Part shown: piece after piece, positions 1-7,722 of the stretch | Layout of the letters: every line of letters begins with the position of its first letter | Numbering within the stretch: the first letter of the stretch is position 1 | NCBI GenBank assembly: GCA_022508485.1 | Contig: JAFLVD010000013.1 | Span: 1-60,788 of the forward strand | Origin: Clostridiales bacterium | GTDB lineage: Bacteria > Bacillota > Clostridia > Christensenellales > Pumilibacteraceae | DNA: 60,788 bases | Direction of reading: 5' to 3' | Program-made: the position numbers and the translations under genes | The notes under the pieces: model-generated | Told to the model about the DNA's origin: nothing | The model's input: only the letters and a program-made list of their open reading frames with translations | The model's database searches: none

Positions 1-55
1 ACCACCGACCCCCACCTTATCAGGGTGGTGCTCTAACCTGCTGAGCTACATTCCT
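1..55 (-). tRNA. tRNA-Ile(GAT), 3' end cut by the window edge
   Basis: Read on the minus strand, a 7-base acceptor strand AGGAATG is followed by a D arm (GCTC/GAGC) and an anticodon stem CCACC/GGTGG. The anticodon loop is CTGATAA, so the anticodon is GAT (isoleucine). The sequence ends inside the T arm at base 1, so the 3' part lies outside the window. It lies 13 bases downstream of tRNA-Ala and is probably cotranscribed with it. An rRNA operon beyond the edge is possible but cannot be seen. Confidence 0.92.
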
Positions 56-68
56 TTATATTATATAG

Positions 69-144
69 TGGTGGAGATAAGCGGACTCGAACCGCTGACA
101 TCCTGCTTGCAAAGCAGGCGCTCTACCAACTGAGCTATACCCCC
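69..144 (-). tRNA. tRNA-Ala(TGC)
   Basis: A complete 76-base cloverleaf on the minus strand. The acceptor strand GGGGGTA pairs with TATCTCC (two G-U pairs), the anticodon stem is CCTGC/GCAGG, and the loop TTTGCAA gives anticodon TGC (alanine). The T arm carries GTTCGAGTC, and the 3' CCA is encoded at 69-71. Confidence 0.97.
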
Positions 145-265
145 ATGAATGGGACCGTGATAAATATTATCAAATCCTGCGCATTTTGTCAACCGTTTTT
201 ACGCTATTTTATTCAATCGAAAAAAAGCCGCTTCCCTTACTTATATATTCTTTTGCGCTAAACTC

Positions 266-294
266 TTGTAAATATCGAGGTTTTGGTGTATAAT
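266..294 (+). promoter_or_regulatory. polA promoter, predicted leaderless start
   Basis: TTGTAA (266-271), a 17-base spacer, then a perfect TATAAT (289-294). The polA ATG begins at 301, exactly 6 bases after the -10 box, where transcription would be expected to start. No GGAGG-like site lies between the -10 box and the ATG. A 9-base element ATATCGAGG (272-280) lies 8 bases upstream of the -10 box, and the same element recurs at the same spacing before the transglycosylase gene at 3442. Confidence 0.8.
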
Positions 295-300
295 CGAAGT

Positions 301-2778
301 ATGGAAAAAGACAGTTTTATCGTTATCGACGCAAACTCGCTCGTAAACCGTGCGTTTTTTGCCCTGCCTGCCATGACCACCTCGCGCGGCGAGCCGGTGG
401 GTGCTATCTACGGCTTTACCACAATGCTCGTAAAGCTAATCGAGTCCTACCGCCCGAAGTATATCGCGGCGGCGTTCGACGTTCACGCGCCTACGTTTAG
501 GCACAAGCTGACCCCTATCTACAAGGCGACGAGAAAGTCCATGCCGCCCGAGCTTGCCTCGCAGATGGATCTTCTCAAAACCCTTCTCGACGATATGAAC
601 ATAAAGCGGTTCGAGCTTGCCGGCTACGAGGCGGACGACATTATAGGCACGCTCGCAAAGTCGAACGTGTTCACATATATCCTAACCGGCGACAGGGACA
701 GCTTACAGCTTGTAAACGACAAAACTCACGCTCTTCTCACCAAAAAAGGCATTACCGAAATTCTCGAGGTTTCGCCCGAAACGGTGCCCGAGGTGTTCGG
801 CGTGCCATCTGACCGCGTCGTGGACTTTAAAGCGCTTGCCGGCGACTCGTCCGACAATATCCCCGGCGTACCCGGTATCGGCGAAAAGACCGCCGCCGAG
901 CTTATAAACACCTTCGGCTCGCTCGACGGCGTTTACTCTTCCTTAGATAAAATCACCGGCGCAAAGCACGACAAGCTGTTATCGGGCGAAGCGGACGCGC
1001 GGCTGTCGTACACGCTCGCAAAAATCGACTGCGACGTACCCATAGAATACTCGCTTGACGATTGCCTACTCCGCTTCCCGTTTTCGGCGGCGGTGCGCGA
1101 CGACTTTACGCGCTTCGAGTTTAAATCGCTTCTTAAACGCGACGACATATTTTCCGCAGACATTCCGAACGCGCCTTCCCCCACCGCGCGCGAAACGGTA
1201 ACGCTTACCCCTGCCGAGCTAAACTCGGTAATAAAAACCGCGAAGGGCGACGAGGTGGCGCTACTATACGAAAGCAATGGAATTCACTTTGCGTTCGACG
1301 GAAAGGTGGATTACTTCGCGCCCATTACAAACGACCTGTTAAGTCCGTTTACGCTATCCGGCGTGATTAACGAATTATCGACGGTTTTAAACGGGCGTAA
1401 GATACTCACGTTCGACCTTAAAACCCTTTTACACGCGATTGCGCCCGTTAAAATCGACGCGGACGACGTTGCGCTTATGGCGTACCTGCTCGAATACCGT
1501 CTGGCACCTACGAGCGCCGCCGAGCTGTTTTCGTTCCGCGACGAGTGCATTTCCGCTCTTAATAACAGCCAAATGTCAAAGCTGTACACCGACCTCGAAA
1601 AGCCCCTCCTTCACGTTTTGTACGACATGGAAATAACCGGCTTTACAATCGACAGGTCGCGGCTCGACGAGGCGGACGCCAAGTTTACCGAGGCGGAAAA
1701 CATAGCCGCAGATCGCGTAAAAACGCTTTCTGGCACCGACTTTAATCTTAACTCGCCAAAGCAGCTTGCCAAGGTGCTGTTCGAGGACATGGGCATACCG
1801 TACCCCGGCAAACCGCCCTACTCGACAAAAGCCGAGATACTCGAAAAGCTTTCGGGCGAATACGAGATTATCGACGAGATATTAAAATACCGTTTCAGCT
1901 CGAAGCTAAAATCAACGTTTGTGGATGGACTGAGAAAGGCGGTACGTTCGGACGGAACGGTTCACACCTCGTTCAATCAAATGACGACGTCGACGGGCAG
2001 GCTGTCCTCTACCGATCCCAACCTTCAAAACATTCCGACGCGCTCTGCGGAAGGTAAAACCCTGCGCTCGCTGTTTGTCCCGAGAAAGGGAAACGTCCTA
2101 ATCGACGCCGACTACAAGCAAATAGAATTAAAGCTTCTCGCCCACTTTTCGGGCGATCCTAAGCTTATAGACGCATTTAATAACGGACAGGATATACACG
2201 CTTCCACCGCCGCCGAGGTGTTCGGCGTGCCGCAGGACAAGGTAACTTCCGATATGCGGCGCGACGCAAAGGCGGTCAACTTCGGCATAGTGTACGGCAT
2301 AAGCAACTACGGATTATCCCAAAACATTCACATCTCGCCCAAAAAAGCGGACGAATATATTAAGCGGTACTTCGAGCGTTTCCCCGCGGTAAAGGAATAC
2401 CTCGACGGACTTATCGATTTCGCCAAAAAGAACGGCTATGCGGTAACGGCGTTCGGAAGGCGCCGCGCCATACCCGAGCTTAATTCCGCGCGGTTTACCG
2501 AGCGGAAGTTCGGCGAGAGAGTCGCAATGAACATGCCCCTTCAAGGCACCGCCGCCGACATAATCAAAATGGCGATGGTGTCCGTTCACGACAAACTGAA
2601 AAACAAAAAATCTAAGCTTATACTTCAAGTGCACGACGAGCTTATTATAGACGCGCCCGAATCCGAGGCCGACGAGGTTGCTTCTATTCTCAAAACCGAA
2701 ATGGAAAACGCCGTCAAGCTGTCCGTGCCGCTCGACGTGGATATTTCAGTAGGGAAAAGCTGGTTGGAATGCAAATGA
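301..2778 (+). CDS. polA: DNA polymerase I
   Basis: An 825-residue family A DNA polymerase that removes RNA primers and fills gaps in replication and repair. The N-terminal FEN-type 5' nuclease carries GYEADDIIGTLA, LTGDRDSLQLV and the helix-hairpin-helix region GVPGIGEKTA. The middle 3'-5' exonuclease-like domain lacks the catalytic DxE signature (VALLYES stands where it would be), so proofreading is probably lost, as in many Gram-positive PolI enzymes. The polymerase domain has motif A DYKQIELK (D604), motif B RRDAKAVNFGIVYG (K657) and motif C QVHDEL (D779). An upstream in-frame start at 283 would lie inside the promoter, so ATG 301 is preferred. coaE overlaps the end of the gene. Confidence 0.97.
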   Translation: MEKDSFIVIDANSLVNRAFFALPAMTTSRGEPVGAIYGFTTMLVKLIESYRPKYIAAAFDVHAPTFRHKLTPIYKATRKSMPPELASQMDLLKTLLDDMNIKRFELAGYEADDIIGTLAKSNVFTYILTGDRDSLQLVNDKTHALLTKKGITEILEVSPETVPEVFGVPSDRVVDFKALAGDSSDNIPGVPGIGEKTAAELINTFGSLDGVYSSLDKITGAKHDKLLSGEADARLSYTLAKIDCDVPIEYSLDDCLLRFPFSAAVRDDFTRFEFKSLLKRDDIFSADIPNAPSPTARETVTLTPAELNSVIKTAKGDEVALLYESNGIHFAFDGKVDYFAPITNDLLSPFTLSGVINELSTVLNGRKILTFDLKTLLHAIAPVKIDADDVALMAYLLEYRLAPTSAAELFSFRDECISALNNSQMSKLYTDLEKPLLHVLYDMEITGFTIDRSRLDEADAKFTEAENIAADRVKTLSGTDFNLNSPKQLAKVLFEDMGIPYPGKPPYSTKAEILEKLSGEYEIIDEILKYRFSSKLKSTFVDGLRKAVRSDGTVHTSFNQMTTSTGRLSSTDPNLQNIPTRSAEGKTLRSLFVPRKGNVLIDADYKQIELKLLAHFSGDPKLIDAFNNGQDIHASTAAEVFGVPQDKVTSDMRRDAKAVNFGIVYGISNYGLSQNIHISPKKADEYIKRYFERFPAVKEYLDGLIDFAKKNGYAVTAFGRRRAIPELNSARFTERKFGERVAMNMPLQGTAADIIKMAMVSVHDKLKNKKSKLILQVHDELIIDAPESEADEVASILKTEMENAVKLSVPLDVDISVGKSWLECK

Positions 2779-3407
2779 CGAAATCGCCTTTTACAAGAAA
2801 CACGCGCGAGCTTAACGAACGAAAAGGCCCTGCTAAAATCGCCGGCCTTACGGGCGGAATAGCGAGCGGAAAAACGGTTGCGACTAATGCGCTTAAAGCC
2901 GCCGGTTTTTTCGTCGTCGACGCGGACGAGGTGTCGCGCGCGCTCACCGCAAAGGGCACGCCTGCCGAAAAAGAGATTATGCGGCTCTTTCCTCTTGCAA
3001 GCAAAGGAGGCGCGCTTGACAGAAGGCTTTTGCGCGAGCTTATTTCGACGGACGCGAGCGCGCGGCATAAGCTTAACGCATATACCCACCCTCTCATTAC
3101 AGACGAGATAAAAAACATTATTTCTTCTCACGGCACACCTGCGGTTATATCCGCGCCGCTGCTGTTTGAGTCGGCGCTATCGTCGCTGTGCGACTGTATC
3201 GTGTGCGTTACCGCGCCCAAGCGGATTCGAGTTAAAAGAATAGTCGAGCGCGACAACGTGTCCGTAGCCGCCGCCGAGGCTATTATTTCTGCACAAATCC
3301 CCGACTGCTACCGTGCGACGCTATCCGACTACTGCGTTCCGTCCGACGTAGACAAAAAAACGTTCGCCGCAGAAATAGTAGACCTCTTTACGCGCATTTT
3401 TAATTAG
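2769..3407 (+). CDS. coaE: Dephospho-CoA kinase
   Basis: A 212-residue P-loop kinase for the last step of coenzyme A synthesis, phosphorylation of the ribose 3' hydroxyl of dephospho-CoA. The Walker A loop GGIASGKT is at residues 29-36, followed by DADEVSR, a HP motif (AYTHPLI) and PLLFES in the lid/core region. The family normally begins only a few residues before GLTGG; here about 25 extra residues precede it and no later start codon is available, so the extension appears real. Starts at 2769 and 2775 are both in frame. The latter makes an ATGA overlap with the polA stop, so translational coupling is likely. Confidence 0.93.
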   Translation: MQMTKSPFTRNTRELNERKGPAKIAGLTGGIASGKTVATNALKAAGFFVVDADEVSRALTAKGTPAEKEIMRLFPLASKGGALDRRLLRELISTDASARHKLNAYTHPLITDEIKNIISSHGTPAVISAPLLFESALSSLCDCIVCVTAPKRIRVKRIVERDNVSVAAAEAIISAQIPDCYRATLSDYCVPSDVDKKTFAAEIVDLFTRIFN

Positions 3408-3412
3408 AATAC

Positions 3413-3435
3413 ATATCGAGGCTTATCCGTATAAT
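3413..3435 (+). promoter_or_regulatory. Transglycosylase-gene promoter with shared upstream element
   Basis: TATAAT at 3430-3435 ends 6 bases before the ATG at 3442. ATATCGAGG at 3413-3421 lies 8 bases upstream of the -10 box, exactly as before polA. There is no convincing -35 hexamer and no ribosome site. The promoter lies in the 34-base gap after coaE. Confidence 0.6.
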
Positions 3436-3441
3436 ATTTAT

Positions 3442-3948
3442 ATGGCAGCCGTAAAAAAGACAATATCGTTTATCGCCGTTGTTATCGCCGTTCTTACGGT
3501 AATAGCGGCGATTTTACTTTGCGCCGTGTTCCCCAATAAATACTCAAACCTCGTAAACTCCGCCGCCGCCGAATTCGACATTCCCCGTCCGCTCGTCCGC
3601 GCGGTCGTGTGGACGGAAAGCCGCTTCGACCCGTCGGCAAAGTCGCCTAAGGGCGCAATGGGGCTTATGCAGCTTATGCCTTCCACTTTGGACGAGTGCG
3701 CATCTTCGCTCGGCATAGATAATGCGGACGGCTTCGACCCCGAAACGTCGCTTAGGTGCGGCTGCTATTACCTCTCCGTCCTGCTTAAAAAATTCGACGG
3801 GGACGAGGATGCCGCGCTCGTTGCCTACAACGCCGGCGAGACGAACGCAAAAAAGTATTTATCGGGCGAGGAAATTTACCCCGAAACGGAAAATTATATA
3901 AAATCTGTCGCCGCGGCAAAAAAGATTTACGCCCTATTCGATAGGTAA
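3442..3948 (+). CDS. Membrane-anchored lytic transglycosylase (SLT domain)
   Basis: A 168-residue protein predicted to cleave peptidoglycan glycan strands at the outer face of the membrane, forming 1,6-anhydro-muramyl ends. Residues 8-30 form one hydrophobic anchor after a short basic N-terminus. The SLT domain follows, with the catalytic Glu in WTESRFDP (E59), the GAMGLMQLMP loop and the YNAG motif near residue 135. The domain is compact and resembles the catalytic part of Slt/MltC-type enzymes. The transcript is predicted to be leaderless. The gene stands apart from polA-coaE only by its own promoter. Confidence 0.92.
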   Translation: MAAVKKTISFIAVVIAVLTVIAAILLCAVFPNKYSNLVNSAAAEFDIPRPLVRAVVWTESRFDPSAKSPKGAMGLMQLMPSTLDECASSLGIDNADGFDPETSLRCGCYYLSVLLKKFDGDEDAALVAYNAGETNAKKYLSGEEIYPETENYIKSVAAAKKIYALFDR

Positions 3949-3963
3949 AAAAGTTTTTCGGCA

Positions 3964-3995
3964 TAAAAAACTCGCACAATTATAAACTGTGCGAG
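3964..3995 (-). terminator. Rho-independent terminator of the 4043-4757 gene pair
   Basis: CTCGCACA (3971-3978) pairs perfectly with TGTGCGAG (3988-3995) around a 9-base loop. Read on the minus strand, the hairpin is followed by TTTTTT (3965-3970). No T run follows on the plus strand, so it serves the minus-strand genes. Confidence 0.85.
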
Positions 3996-4042
3996 AGAAT
4001 TGTTTGCCGAATGATTGTGATACAGCGCGGAATTTTATCTTA

Positions 4043-4312
4043 CTATAAAACATACCCCTCGCCGACTACCGTAGCGCCCTCTAAAATATCAAAAGAAACT
4101 CCTTTCTTCAATTTATGGTATCCGACGTTATCGTATAAAATTTTTACTACTGCTTCCGCAAATACATTAAACTCATTTAACTCCGACTCTATAAACTCTA
4201 TCCCAAGATATTCGCTATCTCCTCTGACAACAAAATGCGGTCTATACCCATAAGTCGATATTGATTTTCTCTTTTCCCGGTAAAATTTAACCATTACTCT
4301 TAAACTTCTCAT
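4043..4312 (-). CDS. Small EF-Tu domain-III-like protein
   Basis: An 89-residue single-domain protein. It carries the hallmarks of the C-terminal beta barrel of elongation factor Tu: GYRPHF matches the EF-Tu GYRPQF strand, and the end DILEGATVVGEGYV matches the FxIREGGxTVGxGxV hairpin. No GTPase domain is present. Free-standing homologues of this barrel are known in bacteria but have no settled role. By inference it could mimic EF-Tu for a toxin or nuclease that binds EF-Tu. A ribosome site AAAGGAG lies 4 bases before the ATG. It is cotranscribed with the gene at 4368-4757. Confidence 0.75.
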   Translation of the reverse strand: MRSLRVMVKFYREKRKSISTYGYRPHFVVRGDSEYLGIEFIESELNEFNVFAEAVVKILYDNVGYHKLKKGVSFDILEGATVVGEGYVL

Positions 4313-4367
4313 AAAACTCCTTTGCGCTAAATTGAATTTTAACGTAGAAATATTCAGAAAGCAAGCG

Positions 4368-4757
4368 TTACAAAATACGCCACTTCATTTTTTTCGCAAT
4401 TACATACGAGTTGTTTCCCTGTACGTTATTCAAATCAATCGCACCGTCCGCCCACATAATGAAACCTTTTTCATCAAAACAAACGCCGGATTCCGAGATA
4501 TCACTGTTATCTTCCGTTATTCTCCATTTCAAAATATCCTCGAACACCATTTCCAATACAGCGTCTTGAATACTTGTTATCAAAACACGAATTTTTAACT
4601 GGTTCAATTCGTGATTAAATTCATAAACATCGCCTAATATTTTTATACCGTTGTTTCGATACTCTACTGCAATAATATATCCATCGTGCAAAGCATTCGT
4701 TTTCTCTATGAAAGTGTTTATATCGGCAGGACTTTTAATTGTATAATAGTTGTTCAT
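4368..4757 (-). CDS. Uncharacterised protein, immunity-like size and composition
   Basis: A 129-residue soluble protein that I do not recognise. It has LHDGYIIAVEYRNNG near residue 23, a beta-rich middle and a basic end (AKKMKWRIL), with no signal peptide or membrane segment. The gene is more AT-rich than the housekeeping genes around it. A ribosome site GGAG lies 6 bases before the ATG, preceded by AATTTAGCG, a leader string shared with its two small neighbours. It is the first gene of a two-gene unit with the EF-Tu-like gene. An immunity or antitoxin role is only a guess from size and company. Confidence 0.6.
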   Translation of the reverse strand: MNNYYTIKSPADINTFIEKTNALHDGYIIAVEYRNNGIKILGDVYEFNHELNQLKIRVLITSIQDAVLEMVFEDILKWRITEDNSDISESGVCFDEKGFIMWADGAIDLNNVQGNNSYVIAKKMKWRIL

Positions 4758-4793
4758 TTACTGCTCCGCTAAATTACTGTTTATCGTACGATT

Positions 4794-4822
4794 ATTATAG
4801 CATATAAAAGGCGAAAAGACAA
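4794..4822 (-). promoter_or_regulatory. Promoter of the 4757-4043 unit
   Basis: On the minus strand TTGTCT (4822-4817) is followed by a 17-base spacer and TATAAT (4799-4794), about 30 bases before the ribosome site and ATG at 4757. Confidence 0.8.
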
Positions 4823-4880
4823 GTACGGAGTTACCCTTTTCTCGCTCGGTATTTAACTGTGCTCGTCTACGAAAAACGGA

Positions 4881-4910
4881 AAAACAAAGGCGCGGTTTTA
4901 CGCCGCGCCT
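4881..4910 (-). terminator. Terminator after the parE-parC-4935 genes
   Basis: On the minus strand an 8-base-pair stem AGGCGCGG/CCGCGCCT (4910-4903 with 4895-4888) with a 7-base loop is followed by TTGTTTTT. It sits just downstream of the small membrane protein gene. Confidence 0.88.
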
Positions 4911-4934
4911 GATTGTAATATGATGAATTTTAGT

Positions 4935-5168
4935 TCACTCTTTTTCAATATTGGTTTTATTTTTGGTTTTATTATTTAACTTTATTTTATTTTCTTTTTG
5001 TCTTACTACTATACCAACAAGAAAACTTAAAACCGTCCCAACCAATATAGAAAAATATCCAAACAATCCGATAATTTCCTTTCCATTCACATCGGTAAAA
5101 ATCGCAATCGGAATGAGTACAGCACCAATTAAACAAAATACAAACGCCAACACTCTTAATACTTTCAT
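4935..5168 (-). CDS. Small two-helix membrane protein
   Basis: A 77-residue protein with two hydrophobic segments, about residues 5-25 and 34-55, separated by a short polar turn. The tail is strongly charged and rich in Lys and Asn (from KENKIKLNN), probably cytoplasmic. No family was recognised. Its ATG lies 17 bases after the parC stop, and its ribosome site is GGAG inside AATTTAGCGGAG, the same string that precedes the gene at 4757. It has no promoter of its own visible and probably rides on the topoisomerase transcript. Confidence 0.6.
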   Translation of the reverse strand: MKVLRVLAFVFCLIGAVLIPIAIFTDVNGKEIIGLFGYFSILVGTVLSFLVGIVVRQKENKIKLNNKTKNKTNIEKE

Positions 5169-5185
5169 TTTTTCTCCGCTAAATT

Positions 5186-7633
5186 TCAGCCGTTAACTAA
5201 TTTGTCGTTGTAGCAGTAGCACGCGAGAATTTCGTGTTTGCCTTTAAGAAGCGGCTTGCCGGAATGCGTTCTGTTTTCTATCGGGAAGTTTTCGGTCGAG
5301 AATGCGGTAATGTAGTCGCCGTCCACGTTGAACACCACCTTGAACGGCACCGTTACGCACGCCGCATACACAAGCTTACTGCCGTTATCCGCCTTACCCT
5401 TACCAAAGTCGATTATCTTAATACCCTTGCGGTATCTGCCCATAACGTCTATCTGGGAAACAAGCACGCGCTTTACAAAGCCGCGGTCGGTGCAGAGCGC
5501 AATCTCGCCGTCGCCGTTTACCTGGCGGATAAGCAAGCACTCGTCGGTGTCGGACAGCGATATACCCTTTACGCCGCCGGCAATTCTGCCCTGAAGCGGA
5601 ATGTCGGACATGTCGGCGTTAAGGCACATACCCTCGCGCGTTATAAACATGAGCGTCGAGCCTTCGACCTCTTCTTCTATGGCGATTATCTCGTCGCCCT
5701 CTTTAAGCTTGCACACCGCAAACGCAGATTTTACCACGCCGTACTCACTCCACGCCGTGCGTTTTATCATACCTGCACGGGTGTAGAACAAGAGGTTGCC
5801 CTTAGGCATTTTTTCCTCTATTACTCGCATGTACAGCGGATATTCGTTTTCGGTCGCGTCGGGAACGATTGCGGACAGCGGAACGCCCTTTTCGCGCCAC
5901 TTGCCGTCGGGTATCGCCTCGACGTCAACCTTGTAGCAATTACCGAGGTTGGTAAAGCAGTACAGTCTGTCCTGCGACTTCGCCTTGACGAGGATCGAGC
6001 AAACCTCGGCAAGCGTCGAGTTGTCGGTATAGTCCTTAGTCGACATCGAGAAGTTTTTAAGCAGCATCTTTTTGAGCTGGTAGTTGGCGTTTACGCCCAC
6101 GACGTACTCGAACACCGGCTTTTCGTCGTCGCTCGGCACGGTGTAATGCTCTGCCGATTCGACAATGGCGGATTTGCGGTTTTCCTTATACTGCTTGCGT
6201 ATGCCGAGAAGCTCGGTTTTAACGAGCGACATTTGAAGCTTTTTGTCGGCTACAATCGCCTCGAGCCGCGCTATCTCGCGCCTAAGGTCCTCAAGCTCTT
6301 TTTCGAGCTTATATATCTCGAGGCTTGTGATACGCGCAAGACGCATGTCGAGTATTGCCTGCGCCTGAATCTCGGAAAGATCGAAGCGCTTTCTTAACGC
6401 TTCTCTCGCCGCCGTCGTGTTGGGGCTTGCCTTGATAATCGCAATAACCTCGTCGATGTTTCTTACCGCGACGACAAGGCCTTCGAGGATATGCGCGCGC
6501 TTTCTCGCATCGTCAAGCTCGTACTTGGTGCGGCGGAGTATTACCTCGCGCTGGTAGTTAACGTAGTACGCGATAATGTCGAGAAGCCCCATTAACTGCG
6601 GCTTGCCGTCCGCTATCGCAACCATGTTAAACGAGAAGTTAACCGAAAGGTTGGTGCTCTTAAAGAGCATGTTTATAATCTCTTTGGGGTTAACGTCGCG
6701 CTTGCATTTTATAACGGCGCGAGTACCCTGTCTGTCTGATTCGTCCACGACGTCGGTAATGCCCGAAAGAACGCCCTTTTTCTCTTCGCGCACTTTAATA
6801 ATGCTCTCTAATAGCTGCGCCTTATTTACCTGATACGGGATTTCGTCGATAACGATAACCTTTTTGTCGCCGTCGTTTTCGATGTGCATTTTCGCACGAA
6901 TGGAAATCTTGCCCTTGCCCGTATCGTACGCTTTTTCAAGCTCTGTGGGAATGATGACGCCGCCCGTCGGGAAGTCGGGGCCTTTAATTATCTTCATCAT
7001 ATCTTTAAGCTTAATGCGCGGATTGTCGATATACGCGATTACGCCGTCGATGCTTTCCATAAGGTTGTGCGGCGGAATGTTTGTCGCAAGACCGACCGCG
7101 ATACCCGTCGCGCCGTTTACGAGAAGGTTGGGAAATCTGCCGGGAAGAATATCCGGCTCGAGCATTGTGTCGTCGAAGTTGCACGACCAACGCACCGTGT
7201 TTTTGTCGATGTCGCGGAGTAGTTCGAGCGCGAGCGGAGTGAGCCTTGCCTCGGTATAACGCATAGCGGCGGCGCCGTCGCCGTCCACCGAGCCGAAGTT
7301 GCCGTGCCCGTCTACGAGTATAGCGCCCATGTTAAAAGGCTGCGCCATACGCACCATAGCCTGATAAATGGAGGTGTCGCCGTGGGGGTGAAGCTTACCC
7401 AAGCAATCGCCGACGATACGCGCGCTCTTACGGTACGGCTTGTCGGGCATAATGCCGAGTTCCTTCATGGTATAAAGTATTCTGCGCTGAACGGGTTTAA
7501 GACCGTCCTCAACCCTCGGCAGAGCGCGGTCGAGTATGACCGATTCCGAATACGGTATCATCGAATCGCGCATTACATCTTCCATTGCCTGGATGATGAG
7601 CTTTTGATTTTCCTGATTTATTTCGTTTTCCAT
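5186..7633 (-). CDS. parC: Type II topoisomerase subunit A (ParC, or GyrA)
   Basis: An 815-residue DNA-cleaving subunit that passes one duplex through another using a Tyr-DNA link. The winged-helix region has LGKLHPHGD and the active Tyr in AAMRYTEAR (Y126). [11 protein letters not shown] leads into the tower, and repeated beta-pinwheel blades fill the last 300 residues. [16 protein letters not shown] and [11 protein letters not shown] look more like ParC. The C-terminal [10 protein letters not shown] is a degenerate GyrA box, so gyrase cannot be excluded. At the quinolone-determining positions it has T87 (E. coli GyrA Ser83) and Q91 (Asp87). The ATG follows AAGGG and lies 89 bases downstream of the subunit B gene. 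Confidence 0.85.
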   Translation of the reverse strand: MENEINQENQKLIIQAMEDVMRDSMIPYSESVILDRALPRVEDGLKPVQRRILYTMKELGIMPDKPYRKSARIVGDCLGKLHPHGDTSIYQAMVRMAQPFNMGAILVDGHGNFGSVDGDGAAAMRYTEARLTPLALELLRDIDKNTVRWSCNFDDTMLEPDILPGRFPNLLVNGATGIAVGLATNIPPHNLMESIDGVIAYIDNPRIKLKDMMKIIKGPDFPTGGVIIPTELEKAYDTGKGKISIRAKMHIENDGDKKVIVIDEIPYQVNKAQLLESIIKVREEKKGVLSGITDVVDESDRQGTRAVIKCKRDVNPKEIINMLFKSTNLSVNFSFNMVAIADGKPQLMGLLDIIAYYVNYQREVILRRTKYELDDARKRAHILEGLVVAVRNIDEVIAIIKASPNTTAAREALRKRFDLSEIQAQAILDMRLARITSLEIYKLEKELEDLRREIARLEAIVADKKLQMSLVKTELLGIRKQYKENRKSAIVESAEHYTVPSDDEKPVFEYVVGVNANYQLKKMLLKNFSMSTKDYTDNSTLAEVCSILVKAKSQDRLYCFTNLGNCYKVDVEAIPDGKWREKGVPLSAIVPDATENEYPLYMRVIEEKMPKGNLLFYTRAGMIKRTAWSEYGVVKSAFAVCKLKEGDEIIAIEEEVEGSTLMFITREGMCLNADMSDIPLQGRIAGGVKGISLSDTDECLLIRQVNGDGEIALCTDRGFVKRVLVSQIDVMGRYRKGIKIIDFGKGKADNGSKLVYAACVTVPFKVVFNVDGDYITAFSTENFPIENRTHSGKPLLKGKHEILACYCYNDKLVNG

Positions 7634-7722
7634 ACTTACCCTTGTAGGTTGTTTTACCCGAATTTATGTTTTTCGTCGGTAGCGCTTACGGCTTAAAAAC
7701 TATATCTTTTATTTACGCTGTA

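Noticed and set aside
1-144. rRNA operon spacer tRNAs
   Set aside because: The order read 5' to 3' is Ala then Ile, and no rRNA sequence is present; an operon beyond the edge cannot be judged.
5234-6397. 387-residue plus-strand frame opposite parC
   Set aside because: Shadow of a highly conserved gene; no ribosome site and no family similarity.
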